This document shows positions 8,314-19,210 of a DNA stretch of 64,000 nucleotides, one piece after another. The stretch is taken from NCBI RefSeq assembly GCF_014651895.1, contig NZ_BMXT01000001.1, positions 1,488,001 through 1,552,000 of the forward strand, given 5' to 3'. Both the position numbers and the translations under genes were made by a program. Within the stretch, counting starts at the first letter, position 1. Each line of letters opens with the position of its first letter. The stretch is from Rhodanobacter panaciterrae (GTDB lineage Bacteria; Pseudomonadota; Gammaproteobacteria; Xanthomonadales; Rhodanobacteraceae). The notes beneath the pieces are model-generated. The model did no database searches, had not been told where the DNA came from, and saw nothing but the letters and a program-made list of their open reading frames with translations.

Positions 8314-10641
8314 TTATGCCTTGCTCAAGGTGATGGCTGCGCCATACGGCGGCAGCGTGGCGGTGAGATCCTGGGCAGCCTCGATCCACGCCGTACCGTC
8401 AGGCACGGCCACATCGACGACCAGCGGCAGCAGCACGTCGCCGATGCGCACCTGCGCACCTGCGGTCAGACCGAGTCGCTGTGCCTCAGCCGCATTCAGA
8501 CGCACAGCCGGGGCACGATTGAGCGGATGCGCATTCAACGCGGTGGCACGACGCAACACCGCATCGCCGCGATAGATCGGCCAGGTGGCGAGACGGGTCA
8601 GACCAGCCGCAACCGCGCGTGCGGCGAGACCGCTGCGCGGCGTCACGGCACGTTCGCTGATGCCGTCACGCAGACCGGCCAGGTCGTCGAACTCGAAACC
8701 GGCCAACTTCAGCGCGCCACCCAATGCACGCAACACCTTCCAGCCCGGACGTGCCTGACCGGGTGCCTTGGCGCCGGCGCTGACGCCCTGCGCCAGGCCA
8801 TCGACATTGACCAGGGTCGCGTCGATTTCCGGCAGCAGCGCGATCGGCAGGATCACGTCGGCCACGTCGCGCAACGCAGCGCTGGCGTAGGCGCTGAACG
8901 CCACCACCTGCTCCGCACTGCGCAATGCCTTCAGGGTGGCCGCGCCATCGGCGAAATCATGCGGTGGCTCGACGCCATACAGCACGTAGCTCTTGCGCGG
9001 TTGCGCCAGCATCGCCTGCGCGTCGAGTCCGCCGTTACCCGGCAGCACGCCGAGCTTGGCCAGACCGACGGCATTCGCGCCCACCGGCAGTTCGTTGTAA
9101 CCGGCGCCGGTGGCATCGGCGATGAAGCGGGCCAGCGCACGCAGCCACGAGGCCTGCGGATGGGTGACCGCGGCTTCGCCGAGGATCACCACGGCGCTAC
9201 CCGACTTCATAGCAGCGATCGCATCGCTGTCGCCCTGATCTCCAGTCGCGGCGTTGATCGCATCGGCCAGCGTCGCCGGTGCCGTTGCGCCGGCAGCCAC
9301 GGCCGCCTTGGCCAATGCCAGCAGCGCCTCGACCAGCGCCTGCGGCGCGACGATCGATTCGCCGGCAAGGCTGTAATTGAAATCGAAGCTGGCCGGATTG
9401 ACCGTATAGACCTTGGCGCCCTTCTTCACCGCCTGATGCAGGCGATGGTTGAGCAGCGGCATCTCGTGACGCAGATCGGAGCCGACCAGCAAGGCGGCCT
9501 TGACCTGCGCGACGTCGGTAACCGGCAGCGCGAAACTGCTGGCCACGGCGTTGTCGGCAAAGTCGAGCTGACGCAGGCGATGATCGACGTGTGCGCTGCC
9601 CAGACCGCGGGCCAGACGCATCAGCAGATCGCCCTCCTCGTTCGAGCTGGCCGGATGCACCAGGATGCCCAGCTCGCTGCCCGGCGCCTTCTTCAGCGCT
9701 TCACCGGCGAACTGCAAGGCATCTTCCCAGGTGGTCACCTGCCACTGGCCATTGCGCTTCACTTCCGGCGTGCTGATGCGATCGGCCGCGTACAGGCCCT
9801 GATGGCTGTAGCGGTCACGATCGGACAGCCAGCATTCGTTGATCGATTCGTTGTCGCGCGGCACCGTACGCAGCACTTCGCCGCGGCGCGTATGCAGCCA
9901 CAGGTTGGAGCCGAGCGCATCGTGATAACCGATCGACGGCTTGGCAATCAGCTCCCAGGCGCGGGCCTGGAACTGGAACGGCTTGTTGGTGAGCGCGCCG
10001 ACCGGGCAGACATCGACGATGTTGCCCGACAGCTCGGTCTCGATCGTCTTGCCGATGTAGGTACCGATCTGCAGGTTCTCGCCGCGATTCATGCCGCCCA
10101 GTTCATAGGTGCCGGCAATCTCGCTGGTGAAGCGCACGCAACGCGTGCACTGGATGCAGCGGGTCATCTCGGTGGCGACCAGCGGGCCGATGTTCTCGTC
10201 GGCGATGGTGCGCTTGCGTTCGGTGTAACGCGACACGCTGCGGCCGTAACCCAACGCCACGTCCTGCAGCTCGCACTCGCCGCCCTGATCGCAGATCGGG
10301 CAATCGAGCGGATGGTTGATCAGCAGAAACTCCATCACGTCTTTCTGGAACTTCAGCGCCTTGTCCGAGCGCGTCATCACCTTCATGCCTTCCGCTACTG
10401 GAGTAGCACACGCCGGCTGCGGCTTGGGCATCAGCTTGCCGCCCATTTCCACGTCGACCAGGCACATGCGGCAGTTCGCGGCGATCGGCAGCTTGCGGTG
10501 ATAGCAGAAGCGCGGGATCGCGACGCCGATCGCGTCGGCCGCCTCGATGATCATCGCGCCCTTGCGGATCTGCGTGGGCTTGCCGTCGACCTCGATGTTG
10601 ATCAGGTCGGGCGCGGTGTTATTGGTTGGCTGCGCACTCAT
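8314..10641 (-). CDS. nuoG: NADH-quinone oxidoreductase subunit G
   Basis: A 775-residue iron-sulfur subunit. The N-terminal 2Fe-2S site (ANCRMCLVD), the His-Cys 4Fe-4S site ([18 protein letters not shown]) and the four-cysteine site ([10 protein letters not shown] plus a later DVCPVGAL) are all visible. The E. coli-type N7 cluster is absent: the stretch after the ferredoxin region reads [11 protein letters not shown] with no cysteines. The C-terminal half is the degenerate molybdopterin-oxidoreductase fold. Its ATG overlaps the nuoF stop by 4 nt. Confidence 0.97.
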   Translation of the reverse strand: MSAQPTNNTAPDLINIEVDGKPTQIRKGAMIIEAADAIGVAIPRFCYHRKLPIAANCRMCLVDVEMGGKLMPKPQPACATPVAEGMKVMTRSDKALKFQKDVMEFLLINHPLDCPICDQGGECELQDVALGYGRSVSRYTERKRTIADENIGPLVATEMTRCIQCTRCVRFTSEIAGTYELGGMNRGENLQIGTYIGKTIETELSGNIVDVCPVGALTNKPFQFQARAWELIAKPSIGYHDALGSNLWLHTRRGEVLRTVPRDNESINECWLSDRDRYSHQGLYAADRISTPEVKRNGQWQVTTWEDALQFAGEALKKAPGSELGILVHPASSNEEGDLLMRLARGLGSAHVDHRLRQLDFADNAVASSFALPVTDVAQVKAALLVGSDLRHEMPLLNHRLHQAVKKGAKVYTVNPASFDFNYSLAGESIVAPQALVEALLALAKAAVAAGATAPATLADAINAATGDQGDSDAIAAMKSGSAVVILGEAAVTHPQASWLRALARFIADATGAGYNELPVGANAVGLAKLGVLPGNGGLDAQAMLAQPRKSYVLYGVEPPHDFADGAATLKALRSAEQVVAFSAYASAALRDVADVILPIALLPEIDATLVNVDGLAQGVSAGAKAPGQARPGWKVLRALGGALKLAGFEFDDLAGLRDGISERAVTPRSGLAARAVAAGLTRLATWPIYRGDAVLRRATALNAHPLNRAPAVRLNAAEAQRLGLTAGAQVRIGDVLLPLVVDVAVPDGTAWIEAAQDLTATLPPYGAAITLSKA

Positions 10642-11975
10642 GCAGCAACTCCACGCTGATTTGCAGGATTGGCTTCGGCCAGCTTGTCATCGACCATCGA
10701 ACGGCCATGCTGCACGAAGTATTCGAATTCGTTCCAGAAACGCGCGAGGAAACCCTGAACCGGCCACGCCGCGGCTTCGCCGAACGCGCAGATGGTATGA
10801 CCCTCGATCTGGCCGGCAATCGCCTTCAGGCGGTGCAGGTCGTCCTGGGTGCCCTTGCCCTCGACGATGCGCGAGAGCACGCGGTACATCCAGCCGGTGC
10901 CTTCGCGGCACGGCGTGCATTGACCGCAGGACTCCGCCATGTAGAACCGCGAGATGCGATGGCAAACCTTGACCATGCAGGTGGTTTCGTCCATCACGAT
11001 CACCGCGCCGGAGCCCAGGCCCGAACCGGCCTTCTGCAGGCAGTCGTAGTCCATCGTGCTCTCAAGCATGATGTCGGCCGGCAGCACCTTCATCGAGGAG
11101 CCGCCCGGGATCACCGCCTTCAGCTGGTTGCCGTTGCGCACGCCGCCGGCGAGTGCAAGCAGATCCTTGAACGAGGTGCCGAGACGGATCTCGAAGTTGC
11201 CCGGGTTGTTGACGTGACCGGACACCGAGAAAATCTTCGGGCCGCCATTGTTCGGCTTGCCGAGATTGAGAAACCAGTCGGCGCCGTTGCGCAGGATCGC
11301 CGGCACCGAGGCATAGGTCTCGGTGTTGTTGATCGTGGTCGGCTTGCCGTACAGGCCGAAGTTGGCCGGGAACGGCGGCTTGAAACGCGGCTGGCCCTTC
11401 TTGCCCTCCAGCGACTCCATCAGCGCAGTTTCTTCGCCACAGATGTAGGCACCCGCGCCGAGCGCGTTATGGATGTCCACGTCCAGCCCGGTGCCCTGGA
11501 TGTTCTTGCCGAGCAGACCGGCCGCGTAGGCTTCCTTCAGCGCCGCTTCGAGATGCTCGTACGGCTCGTGATGGAATTCGCCGCGCAGGTAGTTGTAGGC
11601 GACGGTCGAACCGGTGCAGTAGCACGCGATCGCCAGTCCTTCGATCACCGCATGCGGGTTGTAGCGCAGGATGTCGCGATCCTTCGCCGTACCCGGCTCG
11701 GATTCGTCCGAGTTGCACAGGATGTACTTCTGCATCGTGCCTTTCGGCATGAACGACCACTTCAGCCCGGTCGGAAAACCCGCGCCGCCGCGACCGCGCA
11801 GGCTGCTCTTCTTGATTTCCTCGATCAGCGCGGCCGGATCGGGCTTCTCGGCGAGGATTTTCTTCCACGCCTTGTAGCCATCGACCTGCAGATAGCTATC
11901 CATCGACCACGGCGTGTCGAAATGCAGCGTCGTGTAGACGACCTGATGTTCCTGCGGGGCGGGTCCGACGGCCAT
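10638..11975 (-). CDS. nuoF: NADH-quinone oxidoreductase subunit F (FMN, NADH site)
   Basis: A 445-residue subunit that oxidises NADH and holds FMN and cluster N3. FMN/NADH-binding glycine-rich loops [14 protein letters not shown] and [19 protein letters not shown] are intact, as is the N3 motif [12 protein letters not shown] with a later cysteine in HTICAFG. The start chosen is the ATG at 11973-11975, which overlaps the nuoE stop by one base (TAATG). A longer open frame upstream only mirrors nuoE in another frame. Confidence 0.97.
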   Translation of the reverse strand: MAVGPAPQEHQVVYTTLHFDTPWSMDSYLQVDGYKAWKKILAEKPDPAALIEEIKKSSLRGRGGAGFPTGLKWSFMPKGTMQKYILCNSDESEPGTAKDRDILRYNPHAVIEGLAIACYCTGSTVAYNYLRGEFHHEPYEHLEAALKEAYAAGLLGKNIQGTGLDVDIHNALGAGAYICGEETALMESLEGKKGQPRFKPPFPANFGLYGKPTTINNTETYASVPAILRNGADWFLNLGKPNNGGPKIFSVSGHVNNPGNFEIRLGTSFKDLLALAGGVRNGNQLKAVIPGGSSMKVLPADIMLESTMDYDCLQKAGSGLGSGAVIVMDETTCMVKVCHRISRFYMAESCGQCTPCREGTGWMYRVLSRIVEGKGTQDDLHRLKAIAGQIEGHTICAFGEAAAWPVQGFLARFWNEFEYFVQHGRSMVDDKLAEANPANQRGVAA

Positions 11976-12502
11976 TATTTCAACCCATCCAGAATTTCGT
12001 CGAGCTTCTCGGGGGTGAGACGCTCGTGGTAATGCCCATTCACCGTCATCGCTGGCGCGTACACGCAAGCGGCGATGCATTCCTCTTCCTGCTTCAGATA
12101 GATGCGGCCATCCGGCGTGCTCTCGCCGGTCTTGATGCCGAGCTTCTTCTCGCAGTGGCGCACCAGACCTTCCGCACCGTTGAGCCAGCACGAGATGTTG
12201 GTGCAGATCGCCACGTTGTTGCGGCCGACCGGCTTGGTTTCCAGCATCGAGTAGAAGCTGGAAACCTCGTAGGCCCATACCGCCGGCAGGTCGAGGTACT
12301 TCGCGACTGCGGTGATCAGTTCGTCGGTGAGGAAGCCCTGGTTCTGCTCCTGCGCGGCAAACAGCGCCTGGATCAGCGCCGAGCGCTTGCGATCCGGCGG
12401 GAACTTGGCCACCCACTCATCGATGTGATGGCGGGTGTGGTCGGTGAGTACGACGAGCGGATCGACGTTCCTGACCTGCTCGAAATGTCCGGTGGCTTTC
12501 AT
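11975..12502 (-). CDS. nuoE: NADH-quinone oxidoreductase subunit E (2Fe-2S)
   Basis: A 175-residue thioredoxin-like subunit with cluster N1a. Its four ligands are in [10 protein letters not shown] and [14 protein letters not shown] Shine-Dalgarno sits 6 nt before the ATG. It lies between nuoD and nuoF in the usual order. Confidence 0.97.
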   Translation of the reverse strand: MKATGHFEQVRNVDPLVVLTDHTRHHIDEWVAKFPPDRKRSALIQALFAAQEQNQGFLTDELITAVAKYLDLPAVWAYEVSSFYSMLETKPVGRNNVAICTNISCWLNGAEGLVRHCEKKLGIKTGESTPDGRIYLKQEEECIAACVYAPAMTVNGHYHERLTPEKLDEILDGLK

Positions 12503-12523
12503 GCGTTTCTCCGTCGTGCCGGC

Positions 12524-13777
12524 TCAGCGATCCACTTCGCCGAACACGAGGTCATAGGTACCGATCATGGCCACCACGTCGGCGAGCATGTGGCCGCGCA
12601 CGATGGTGTCCATGGATGACAGGTGGGCAAAGCCCGGTGCGCGCAGATGCACGCGGAACGGCTTGTTGGCGCCATCGGAAACCAGATAGCAGCCGAACTC
12701 GCCCTTCGGCGCCTCGACCGCGGCATAGGTCTCGCCGGCTGGCACGCAATAGCCCTCGGTGAACAATTTGAAGTGATGGATCATGGCTTCCATGTCCTCC
12801 TTCATCTCGACCCGCGACGGCGGTGCGACCTTGAAGTTCTCGACCATCACCGGGCCGGGATTCGCCTTCAGCCACTTCACGCACTGCTGGATGATCCGGT
12901 TCGACTGGCGCATCTCTTCGACGCGGCACAGGTAACGGTCGTAGCAGTCACCGCCGACGCCGACCGGGATATCGAAATCCATCTCGGCGTACTTCGCGTA
13001 CGGCTGCTTCTTGCGCAGATCCCATTCGACGCCTGAGCCGCGCAGCATCACACCGGTCATGCCCCATTGCTGTGCCAGCTCCGGGCTGATCACGCCGATG
13101 CCGACGGTGCGCTGTTTCCAGATACGGTTGTTCGTCAGCAGGTCTTCGTATTCGTCCACTTTCGACGGAAAGTCGGCGGTGAACGCTTCGAGGTAATCCA
13201 GCATCGAACCTTCGCGCCAGCTGTTGATGCGCTTGAGATCGTTACCCTTGTGCCACGGCGACTCGCGGTACTGCGACATCTGCGCCGGCAGGTCGCGATA
13301 GACGCCGCCGGGACGATAGTAGGTCGCGTGCATGCGCGCGCCCGACACCGCCTCGTACACGTCCATCAGCTCTTCGCGCTCACGGAACGCGTAGAGGAAC
13401 ACCGCCATCGCACCGAGATCGAGCGCGTTCGAGCCGATCCACATCAGGTGATTCAGGATGCGGGTGATCTCGTCGAACATGGTGCGAATGTACTGCGCGC
13501 GTTCCGGCGCCTCGATCCCCAGCAGGTTCTCGATCGCCTTCACGTAGGCGTGCTCGTTGCACATCATCGAGACGTAGTCGAGCCGGTCCATGTAACCGAT
13601 CGACTGGTTGAACGGCTTGGACTCGGCCAGCTTCTCGGTGCCGCGATGCAACAGGCCCACGTGCGGGTCGGCACGAATGATCGTCTCGCCGTCCATCTCC
13701 ATGATCAGGCGCAGCACGCCGTGCGCAGCCGGATGCTGCGGGCCGAAGTTCATCGTGTAGTTGCGAATTTCTTGCAC
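12524..13777 (-). CDS. nuoD: NADH-quinone oxidoreductase subunit D
   Basis: A 417-residue subunit related to NiFe-hydrogenase large subunit that forms the quinone site with NuoB. The signature [14 protein letters not shown] begins about 10 residues from the N terminus. The start is best placed at a GTG (13775-13777): an AGAGGA Shine-Dalgarno lies 7 nt upstream, and only 2 nt separate it from the nuoC stop. A TTG six codons upstream is also in frame but would overlap that Shine-Dalgarno. Confidence 0.96.
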   Translation of the reverse strand: MQEIRNYTMNFGPQHPAAHGVLRLIMEMDGETIIRADPHVGLLHRGTEKLAESKPFNQSIGYMDRLDYVSMMCNEHAYVKAIENLLGIEAPERAQYIRTMFDEITRILNHLMWIGSNALDLGAMAVFLYAFREREELMDVYEAVSGARMHATYYRPGGVYRDLPAQMSQYRESPWHKGNDLKRINSWREGSMLDYLEAFTADFPSKVDEYEDLLTNNRIWKQRTVGIGVISPELAQQWGMTGVMLRGSGVEWDLRKKQPYAKYAEMDFDIPVGVGGDCYDRYLCRVEEMRQSNRIIQQCVKWLKANPGPVMVENFKVAPPSRVEMKEDMEAMIHHFKLFTEGYCVPAGETYAAVEAPKGEFGCYLVSDGANKPFRVHLRAPGFAHLSSMDTIVRGHMLADVVAMIGTYDLVFGEVDR

Positions 13778-13779
13778 GA

Positions 13780-14508
13780 TCAGTTCCTCTGCCAATCGTC
13801 GGCCGCTTCGGCCTTGGCCTGCATCAGGTCGGCGTCATTGCGGATGGTGCGCGGTACCAGCACGCGCGGCTCGATCGACACCGGCTCGTAGATCACCCGC
13901 TTCTGTTCGGGGTCGTAACGCACCTCGACATTGCCGATCAGCGGGAAGTCCTTGCGGAACGGATGGCCGACGAATCCGTAGTCGGTGAGGATGCGACGCA
14001 GATCCGGATGGCCATCGAAGATGATGCCGTACAGGTCGAACGCCTCGCGCTCGAACCAGTTCACGCCCGGCCACACCAGGGTCAGCGACGGCACGACCGG
14101 CATGCTGTCGTCCGCGCAGAACACGCGCAAGCGCAGACGACGGTTGTGCTCGATCGACAGCAGATGGACCACCGAGGCAAAGCGGCGTGGCTCGTCGTTG
14201 CCGCGCGGACGCCCGGCCCAGTCGAAGCGCCCCATCGCCTGGCCTTCCACGCCACGCGAGAAACCGTCGCCACCGGCGGTGTTGGTTTCCCACTCGGTCT
14301 GGCCATAGCCGAGGTAGTCGACGCCGCACAGGTCGATCAGTTCGCTGAAACGGAAGCCCGGCTCGTCGCGCAATGCTGTAGCGACCGCGATAAGGTCGGC
14401 AGCGGCCAGCTCGGCGGTGATTTCGTTGCGCTGCGTGCTGATGGTCAGCGTATCGCCGAATCGCGCAGCGAGGCGTTCGGCCAGCGAGGTCGCAGGTGTG
14501 TCGGACAT
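13780..14508 (-). CDS. nuoC: NADH-quinone oxidoreductase subunit C
   Basis: A 242-residue peripheral subunit of complex I. The 30-kDa-subunit signature is seen in ERLAFDLYG-type sequence (here [13 protein letters not shown]) and in [19 protein letters not shown]. nuoC and nuoD are separate genes here, not fused as in E. coli. A GAGG sits 8 nt before the ATG. Confidence 0.96.
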   Translation of the reverse strand: MSDTPATSLAERLAARFGDTLTISTQRNEITAELAAADLIAVATALRDEPGFRFSELIDLCGVDYLGYGQTEWETNTAGGDGFSRGVEGQAMGRFDWAGRPRGNDEPRRFASVVHLLSIEHNRRLRLRVFCADDSMPVVPSLTLVWPGVNWFEREAFDLYGIIFDGHPDLRRILTDYGFVGHPFRKDFPLIGNVEVRYDPEQKRVIYEPVSIEPRVLVPRTIRNDADLMQAKAEAADDWQRN

Positions 14509-14517
14509 ATCAGGGCC

Positions 14518-15065
<548 letters not shown>

Positions 15066-15075
<10 letters not shown>

Positions 15076-15422
15076 TCCAGCGCTCCCTTCTTCCACACGT
15101 AGGCAAAGCCGATGACCAGCAGCAGCAGGAACAGCGCCATCTCGATCAGCGCGACGATGCCGATCTGCTGGAACACCACCGCCCACGGAAACAGGAAGGC
15201 GATTTCCAGATCAAAAATGATGAACAAGATGGCGAGCAGGTAGTAGCGCACGTCGAAGCGCATGCGGGCATCTTCAAATGCCTCGAAGCCGCACTCGTAG
15301 GGCGCCAGTTTTTCCGCCTCGGGACGGCTAGGCCCCACCAGCAGACCGACGGCCAGCAACACCAGACCGAGGCCGGTGGCAACGCCGATGAACAACAGAA
15401 CGGGCCAGTATTCGGCAAGCAC
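15066..15422 (-). CDS. nuoA: NADH-quinone oxidoreductase subunit A
   Basis: A 118-residue three-helix membrane subunit and the first gene of the operon. The loop [21 protein letters not shown], with its conserved cysteine, and the stretch [12 protein letters not shown] are diagnostic. The gene upstream is pilZ rather than secG or a tRNA-Leu, which precede nuoA in several related genomes (from memory). Confidence 0.97.
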
Positions 15423-15600
15423 GATGCAACTTACCTCCGCGCCATCGGGCGCATCAGTGACCGCGGGGACTAACCCAGTAACTCACGGTCCGGCGACTTC
15501 GATTCGGCAGGCCGACACAGCCATGGGCTGCGCAGCCACGCCCGCTGGTCAGAAACCGCAAGCGTCCGATGTTCCGCGAGATGAGCTCGCGAATCTCGCC

Positions 15601-15628
15601 ATTGTATCAGTGCGTATGGGTACAACAA
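15601..15628 (-). promoter_or_regulatory. Candidate nuo operon promoter
   Basis: On the minus strand TTGTTG (15623-15628), a 16-nt spacer and TACAAT (15601-15606). It lies in the 244-bp gap between pilZ and nuoA and would give a leader of about 170 nt. I see nothing else in this gap that looks coding. The spacer is 1 nt short of optimal. Confidence 0.55.
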
Positions 15629-15666
15629 GCCTTGACGGCCGACGACGTGCGGATTATCGCCACGTC

Positions 15667-16020
15667 TCACATGGTGTGGGTCGCACGCTCGGAAGTCAGC
15701 GTGCCGGCGAGGATGTTTTCGATCCGGCTGCGGGCGGCTTCGGCATCGCCCGATTCGTTGAAGTGGATGCCGATACCGGCCGTACGGTTGCCTTGCGCAC
15801 CGATCGGGCTGATCCAGACCACCTTGCCGACCACCGACAGCCGCTCGGTCTCCTCGGCCAGGGTCACCAGCAGCACCACCTCGTCACCGAGCGAATAGGA
15901 CTGTGCGGTTGCCGCAAACAATCCGCCATGCTTGAGGAACGGCATGTACGCGTTGTACAGCGACGCTGCGTCCTTGATTTTCAGTGAAATGATGCCTTGA
16001 CGGGCTGCCATGGGTTTCAT
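15667..16020 (-). CDS. pilZ: PilZ-domain protein (type IV pilus PilZ-like)
   Basis: A 117-residue protein made of one PilZ fold, ending SRIENILAG. It resembles the type IV pilus assembly PilZ, a short member that often lacks the c-di-GMP-binding RxxxR and (D/N)xSxxG motifs; here the region reads LKIKDAASLYNAYMPFLKHGG with no clear RxxxR, so direct c-di-GMP binding is doubtful. The start at 16018-16020 has a GGAG 8 nt upstream. In Pseudomonas pilZ directly follows holB; here a GGDEF-EAL gene and a PIG-L gene come between. Confidence 0.85.
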   Translation of the reverse strand: MKPMAARQGIISLKIKDAASLYNAYMPFLKHGGLFAATAQSYSLGDEVVLLVTLAEETERLSVVGKVVWISPIGAQGNRTAGIGIHFNESGDAEAARSRIENILAGTLTSERATHTM

Positions 16021-16140
16021 GCGGGGCTCCTGCCGGACGTTCGAACCGTCCGATCGATGGCCCGATCTTAGAGGCTGTACCGCACGCGCACCACTGTTGC
16101 GGCATGTCACAGGTCTCATCGGTGCTTCGCAACCCGGTTC

Positions 16141-19020
16141 TCATCCGCCGTCCGGCTGACCGGTCAGCAGCGACTGGCGCTCGTTGACCAGGTTTCCCCA
16201 TGATGCGGGAGGCACCCAACCGGCAACCCATCCCGGCACGGCCGCGGCGGGCATCGGCCGCGAAATCGAAAAACCCTGCAACTGATGGCAGCCCAGCGAA
16301 GCCAGCAGATCGCCCTGCTCTGCCTTCTCGACACCCTCGGCAATCACCGTCTTGGCCAGCATGCGGGCGGTGGTGATGACGCCCGCCGCGATCGCCATGT
16401 TGCGTTCGTCGCTGAGGATGTCGCGCACGAAGCTCTGGTCGAGCTTGATGTGTTCGATGTCCAGCTGCTGGATATGGCTCAGCGAGGCGCTGCCGGTACC
16501 GAAGTCGTCCAGGCCGACACGGATGCCACGCCGGCGGCATTCCTCGATGACGACCTTGGCGCGGCTGTGGTCCATCGAAGGACCGGTTTCGGTCACCTCG
16601 ATGCCGAAACCCACATCCATCACATCCGGGTAGGTATCGAGCACGGCGTCGATATCGGTGAAGAACGCCGGATGCAGCAGGTGGCGGGTGCTGATGTTGA
16701 TCGAGACCGGAATCGAGATGCCGGCCCGCATCCAGGACTGGCAGCACCGCAGTGCCTCATCCAGCACATAGCGGCCAATCGGCCGGGCCAGTTGCGGGTC
16801 ATCCAGCACGTGCATGAACTTTGCGGGCTCGACCAATTCCTGCCCGGCGTCATTCAGACGCAACAATGCCTCCATACCGGCCACCCCGTGCAGCCCGGGC
16901 AGGCCATCGATGTACACGATCGGCTGGAACAACAGCTGCAGGTGCGACTGCTGCAACGCCTGCGCGATCCGCTCGCGCATCGCCTGCAGGCGCAACTGCT
17001 CCAGCTCCATCGCCGGCTCGTAAAACGAGCCCCGATCCTTGCCCTCTTCCTTCGCCGCATACATCGCCAGGTCGGCATGGCGAACCAGACCTTTGGCATC
17101 AGATTCGTCGAGCGGAAACAGGGTCCAGCCAATGCTGGCCGACAGGTACAGCTGCTCGCCCATCAAATTGAACGGTGCCCGCAAGGCCTGCAGGATGCAG
17201 CGGCTGATGACATCGAGCTGCTCGCGACTATCGAGACCGGAAATCACCAGCGCAAATTCGTCGCCACCGAAGCGGGCCAACACGTCGGCTTCGCGCAGCA
17301 TGCCGAGGATTCGTGCCGAAGCTTCCGCCAGCACATGATCGCCACCGCTGTGTCCGATCGTGTCGTTGACGCTCTTGAAGCGATCAAGATCGAGCACGCC
17401 GACGGCCAGCAACGAATGCTGCGTGATGGCCTGCATCCGCGCCGGCTCCAGCAACTCGAACAACAGGCGCCGGTTTGGCAGACCTGTAACGACGTCGTAG
17501 AAGGCCAACCGCTCGACCCGCGCCTCGTGCAGTTTCTGTTCGGTGATGTCGCGCTGATGCCACAACCGCCCCTGCGGCACACCGTCGATGGTGATCGGGG
17601 TGAAATCGCGCAAGAAGGTGCGGCCGCCCTTGATGGCGACCTCGTCGCCCTTGACCGCTACGTTTCTGGCCAGGATGTCCTGGATCCGCTGCCACTCATG
17701 ATCGGGATCTTCGAGAACCTGTTTCAGGCGTTCATAGATCGTGGCTGAAGCCAGGTTTTCCAGTTCGGCAGGTGTTTCAGGCAACCCGAAAAGTTCGCAG
17801 AACGCCTCATTGGCGAACTTCACGCGGTTGTCTTCGGACATCACCAGCACGCCAGAGTACTGATTCGACAGCACCGTCTGGAAATGCTGCAGGTTGAATC
17901 GCAGATCCTGCTCGGCGGCAACGCGAGCGGCACGTGCGCGCTGCATCTGGATGCCCAACCCCAACTCGATCGCCATTTCCGAAAAAATCTGCACCTCGAT
18001 CGGAGCGAACATATCCGCCTCAGCCGCAGCGATGACAAAGACACCGACGACGTGTCCTTCCACCAGCAATGGCAGCGCCAGCAAGGCACGCGGTCCCGGC
18101 AGGTCGTGGGCAAACGGCCAATCGGGGCAATCCAGCGACGGCGGATGCCTGACATGGGACTGGCCGGTAAGCATCGCGATGACGGCTGCATCATCGGCGT
18201 GCGCAGCGTCCCTCAAATCGAGCAGGGACTCCGTCTCGCGTTCGTCCGCCAAACCATCCTGTGCATGCAGCCGCAGCGTCTGTCTGCTATCGCCCTCCAG
18301 CAAGGCGATCCGGGTCGCCTGATAGCCGCCCATACGCCTTACGACTCGACAGGCATCGGTCAGCAATGTCTGCTCATCGAGGCTGTGCGTCACCACTTTG
18401 ACCATCTCGCTGAACAGGCGCAGCGCGCGTCGCTGGCAAGCCTCCTCCTGCACCGATTGCAGCAGCAAGGTGCGTTGCTCGTGTGCCTCCAGCCCCAATC
18501 CGATGCTTGCAGCAGCCTGCTGCAACAACTCGATCATCCGCGGGGAAAAGTAGCCCGGATGCCTGGACCGTATCACCAGCCCTGCATGCACCTCACCAAA
18601 CTTCATGATCGGAACGGCAACGACGGAAGTTATGCCATGCCGTACATATGCCTGGCGGAACATCTCCAGACCCGGCGCATGGCGGATATCACTTTCCAGC
18701 TGCGGAGCCCCTTGCCAGAACGTTCGTTGTGCGATCGAAAACGGCATGCTTTCCGGGTAGATGTCCGCCATGCCCGGCGCAATATGGGCGGGCGCAATCC
18801 GGCGAAACCATCCGGTGCCGCGATCGACCTCGCCCACCATCACCCGCAACGCACCGATCCGGCGTTCAAGCACCTCGATGACAGCCTCGTAGAGTGCGGG
18901 TGGATCGAGCGAGCGAACCAGCAACTGACCGATGTCGAAAAGCGCGGCGTAGAAATGCTCGCTGGACGCAGCTTCCGGCGCTGGACTGGCATCTAACGAA
19001 TTCAGATCCGGATTACGCAT
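16141..19020 (-). CDS. GAF-GAF-PAS-GGDEF-EAL c-di-GMP turnover protein
   Basis: A 959-residue cytoplasmic signalling protein without membrane helices. In order: two GAF-like regions (about 25-180 and 200-360), a PAS domain (about 370-490), GGDEF (about 500-665) and EAL (about 680-930). The synthase site is a canonical RFGGDEF near residue 584, and an inhibitory RxxD (READ) lies five residues before it. The phosphodiesterase side keeps EALLR, NIS, VTE, DDFGTG, KLD and AEGVE motifs. Both activities are therefore possible by sequence. It is followed, 120 nt downstream, by pilZ. Likely role is control of pili or surface behaviour (inference). Confidence 0.93.
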   Translation of the reverse strand: MRNPDLNSLDASPAPEAASSEHFYAALFDIGQLLVRSLDPPALYEAVIEVLERRIGALRVMVGEVDRGTGWFRRIAPAHIAPGMADIYPESMPFSIAQRTFWQGAPQLESDIRHAPGLEMFRQAYVRHGITSVVAVPIMKFGEVHAGLVIRSRHPGYFSPRMIELLQQAAASIGLGLEAHEQRTLLLQSVQEEACQRRALRLFSEMVKVVTHSLDEQTLLTDACRVVRRMGGYQATRIALLEGDSRQTLRLHAQDGLADERETESLLDLRDAAHADDAAVIAMLTGQSHVRHPPSLDCPDWPFAHDLPGPRALLALPLLVEGHVVGVFVIAAAEADMFAPIEVQIFSEMAIELGLGIQMQRARAARVAAEQDLRFNLQHFQTVLSNQYSGVLVMSEDNRVKFANEAFCELFGLPETPAELENLASATIYERLKQVLEDPDHEWQRIQDILARNVAVKGDEVAIKGGRTFLRDFTPITIDGVPQGRLWHQRDITEQKLHEARVERLAFYDVVTGLPNRRLLFELLEPARMQAITQHSLLAVGVLDLDRFKSVNDTIGHSGGDHVLAEASARILGMLREADVLARFGGDEFALVISGLDSREQLDVISRCILQALRAPFNLMGEQLYLSASIGWTLFPLDESDAKGLVRHADLAMYAAKEEGKDRGSFYEPAMELEQLRLQAMRERIAQALQQSHLQLLFQPIVYIDGLPGLHGVAGMEALLRLNDAGQELVEPAKFMHVLDDPQLARPIGRYVLDEALRCCQSWMRAGISIPVSINISTRHLLHPAFFTDIDAVLDTYPDVMDVGFGIEVTETGPSMDHSRAKVVIEECRRRGIRVGLDDFGTGSASLSHIQQLDIEHIKLDQSFVRDILSDERNMAIAAGVITTARMLAKTVIAEGVEKAEQGDLLASLGCHQLQGFSISRPMPAAAVPGWVAGWVPPASWGNLVNERQSLLTGQPDGG

Positions 19021-19109
19021 TCAGTTGATCAGCCGGGTAGACGGAATCAGCGGCTTGCTTCGACATCGCAGCCTGGATCGACAACCGGTTTCGATGATGG
19101 CGCAGAAAC

Positions 19110-19130
19110 GGTGCAGCCGTTGGCTGCACC
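19110..19130 (-). terminator. Hairpin after the PIG-L gene, weak terminator
   Basis: A 9-bp perfect stem (GGTGCAGCC / GGCTGCACC, 3-nt loop) followed on the minus strand only by GTTTCT. An outer GATGATG/CATCATC pair flanks it. It lies in the 190-bp gap between the PIG-L gene and the GGDEF-EAL gene; I see nothing else there. Confidence 0.45.
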
Positions 19131-19210
19131 CGCATCATCAACTCCCCTGTGTCAGAAGCTAGCCCTGTCGATCGGTCTACGCAAGACCGGCGTCAGCGAT
19201 GGAGCCCGGT

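Noticed and set aside
8527..10659. A 710-codon plus-strand open frame
   Set aside because: It mirrors nuoG, has the same shadow-type composition and no start context.
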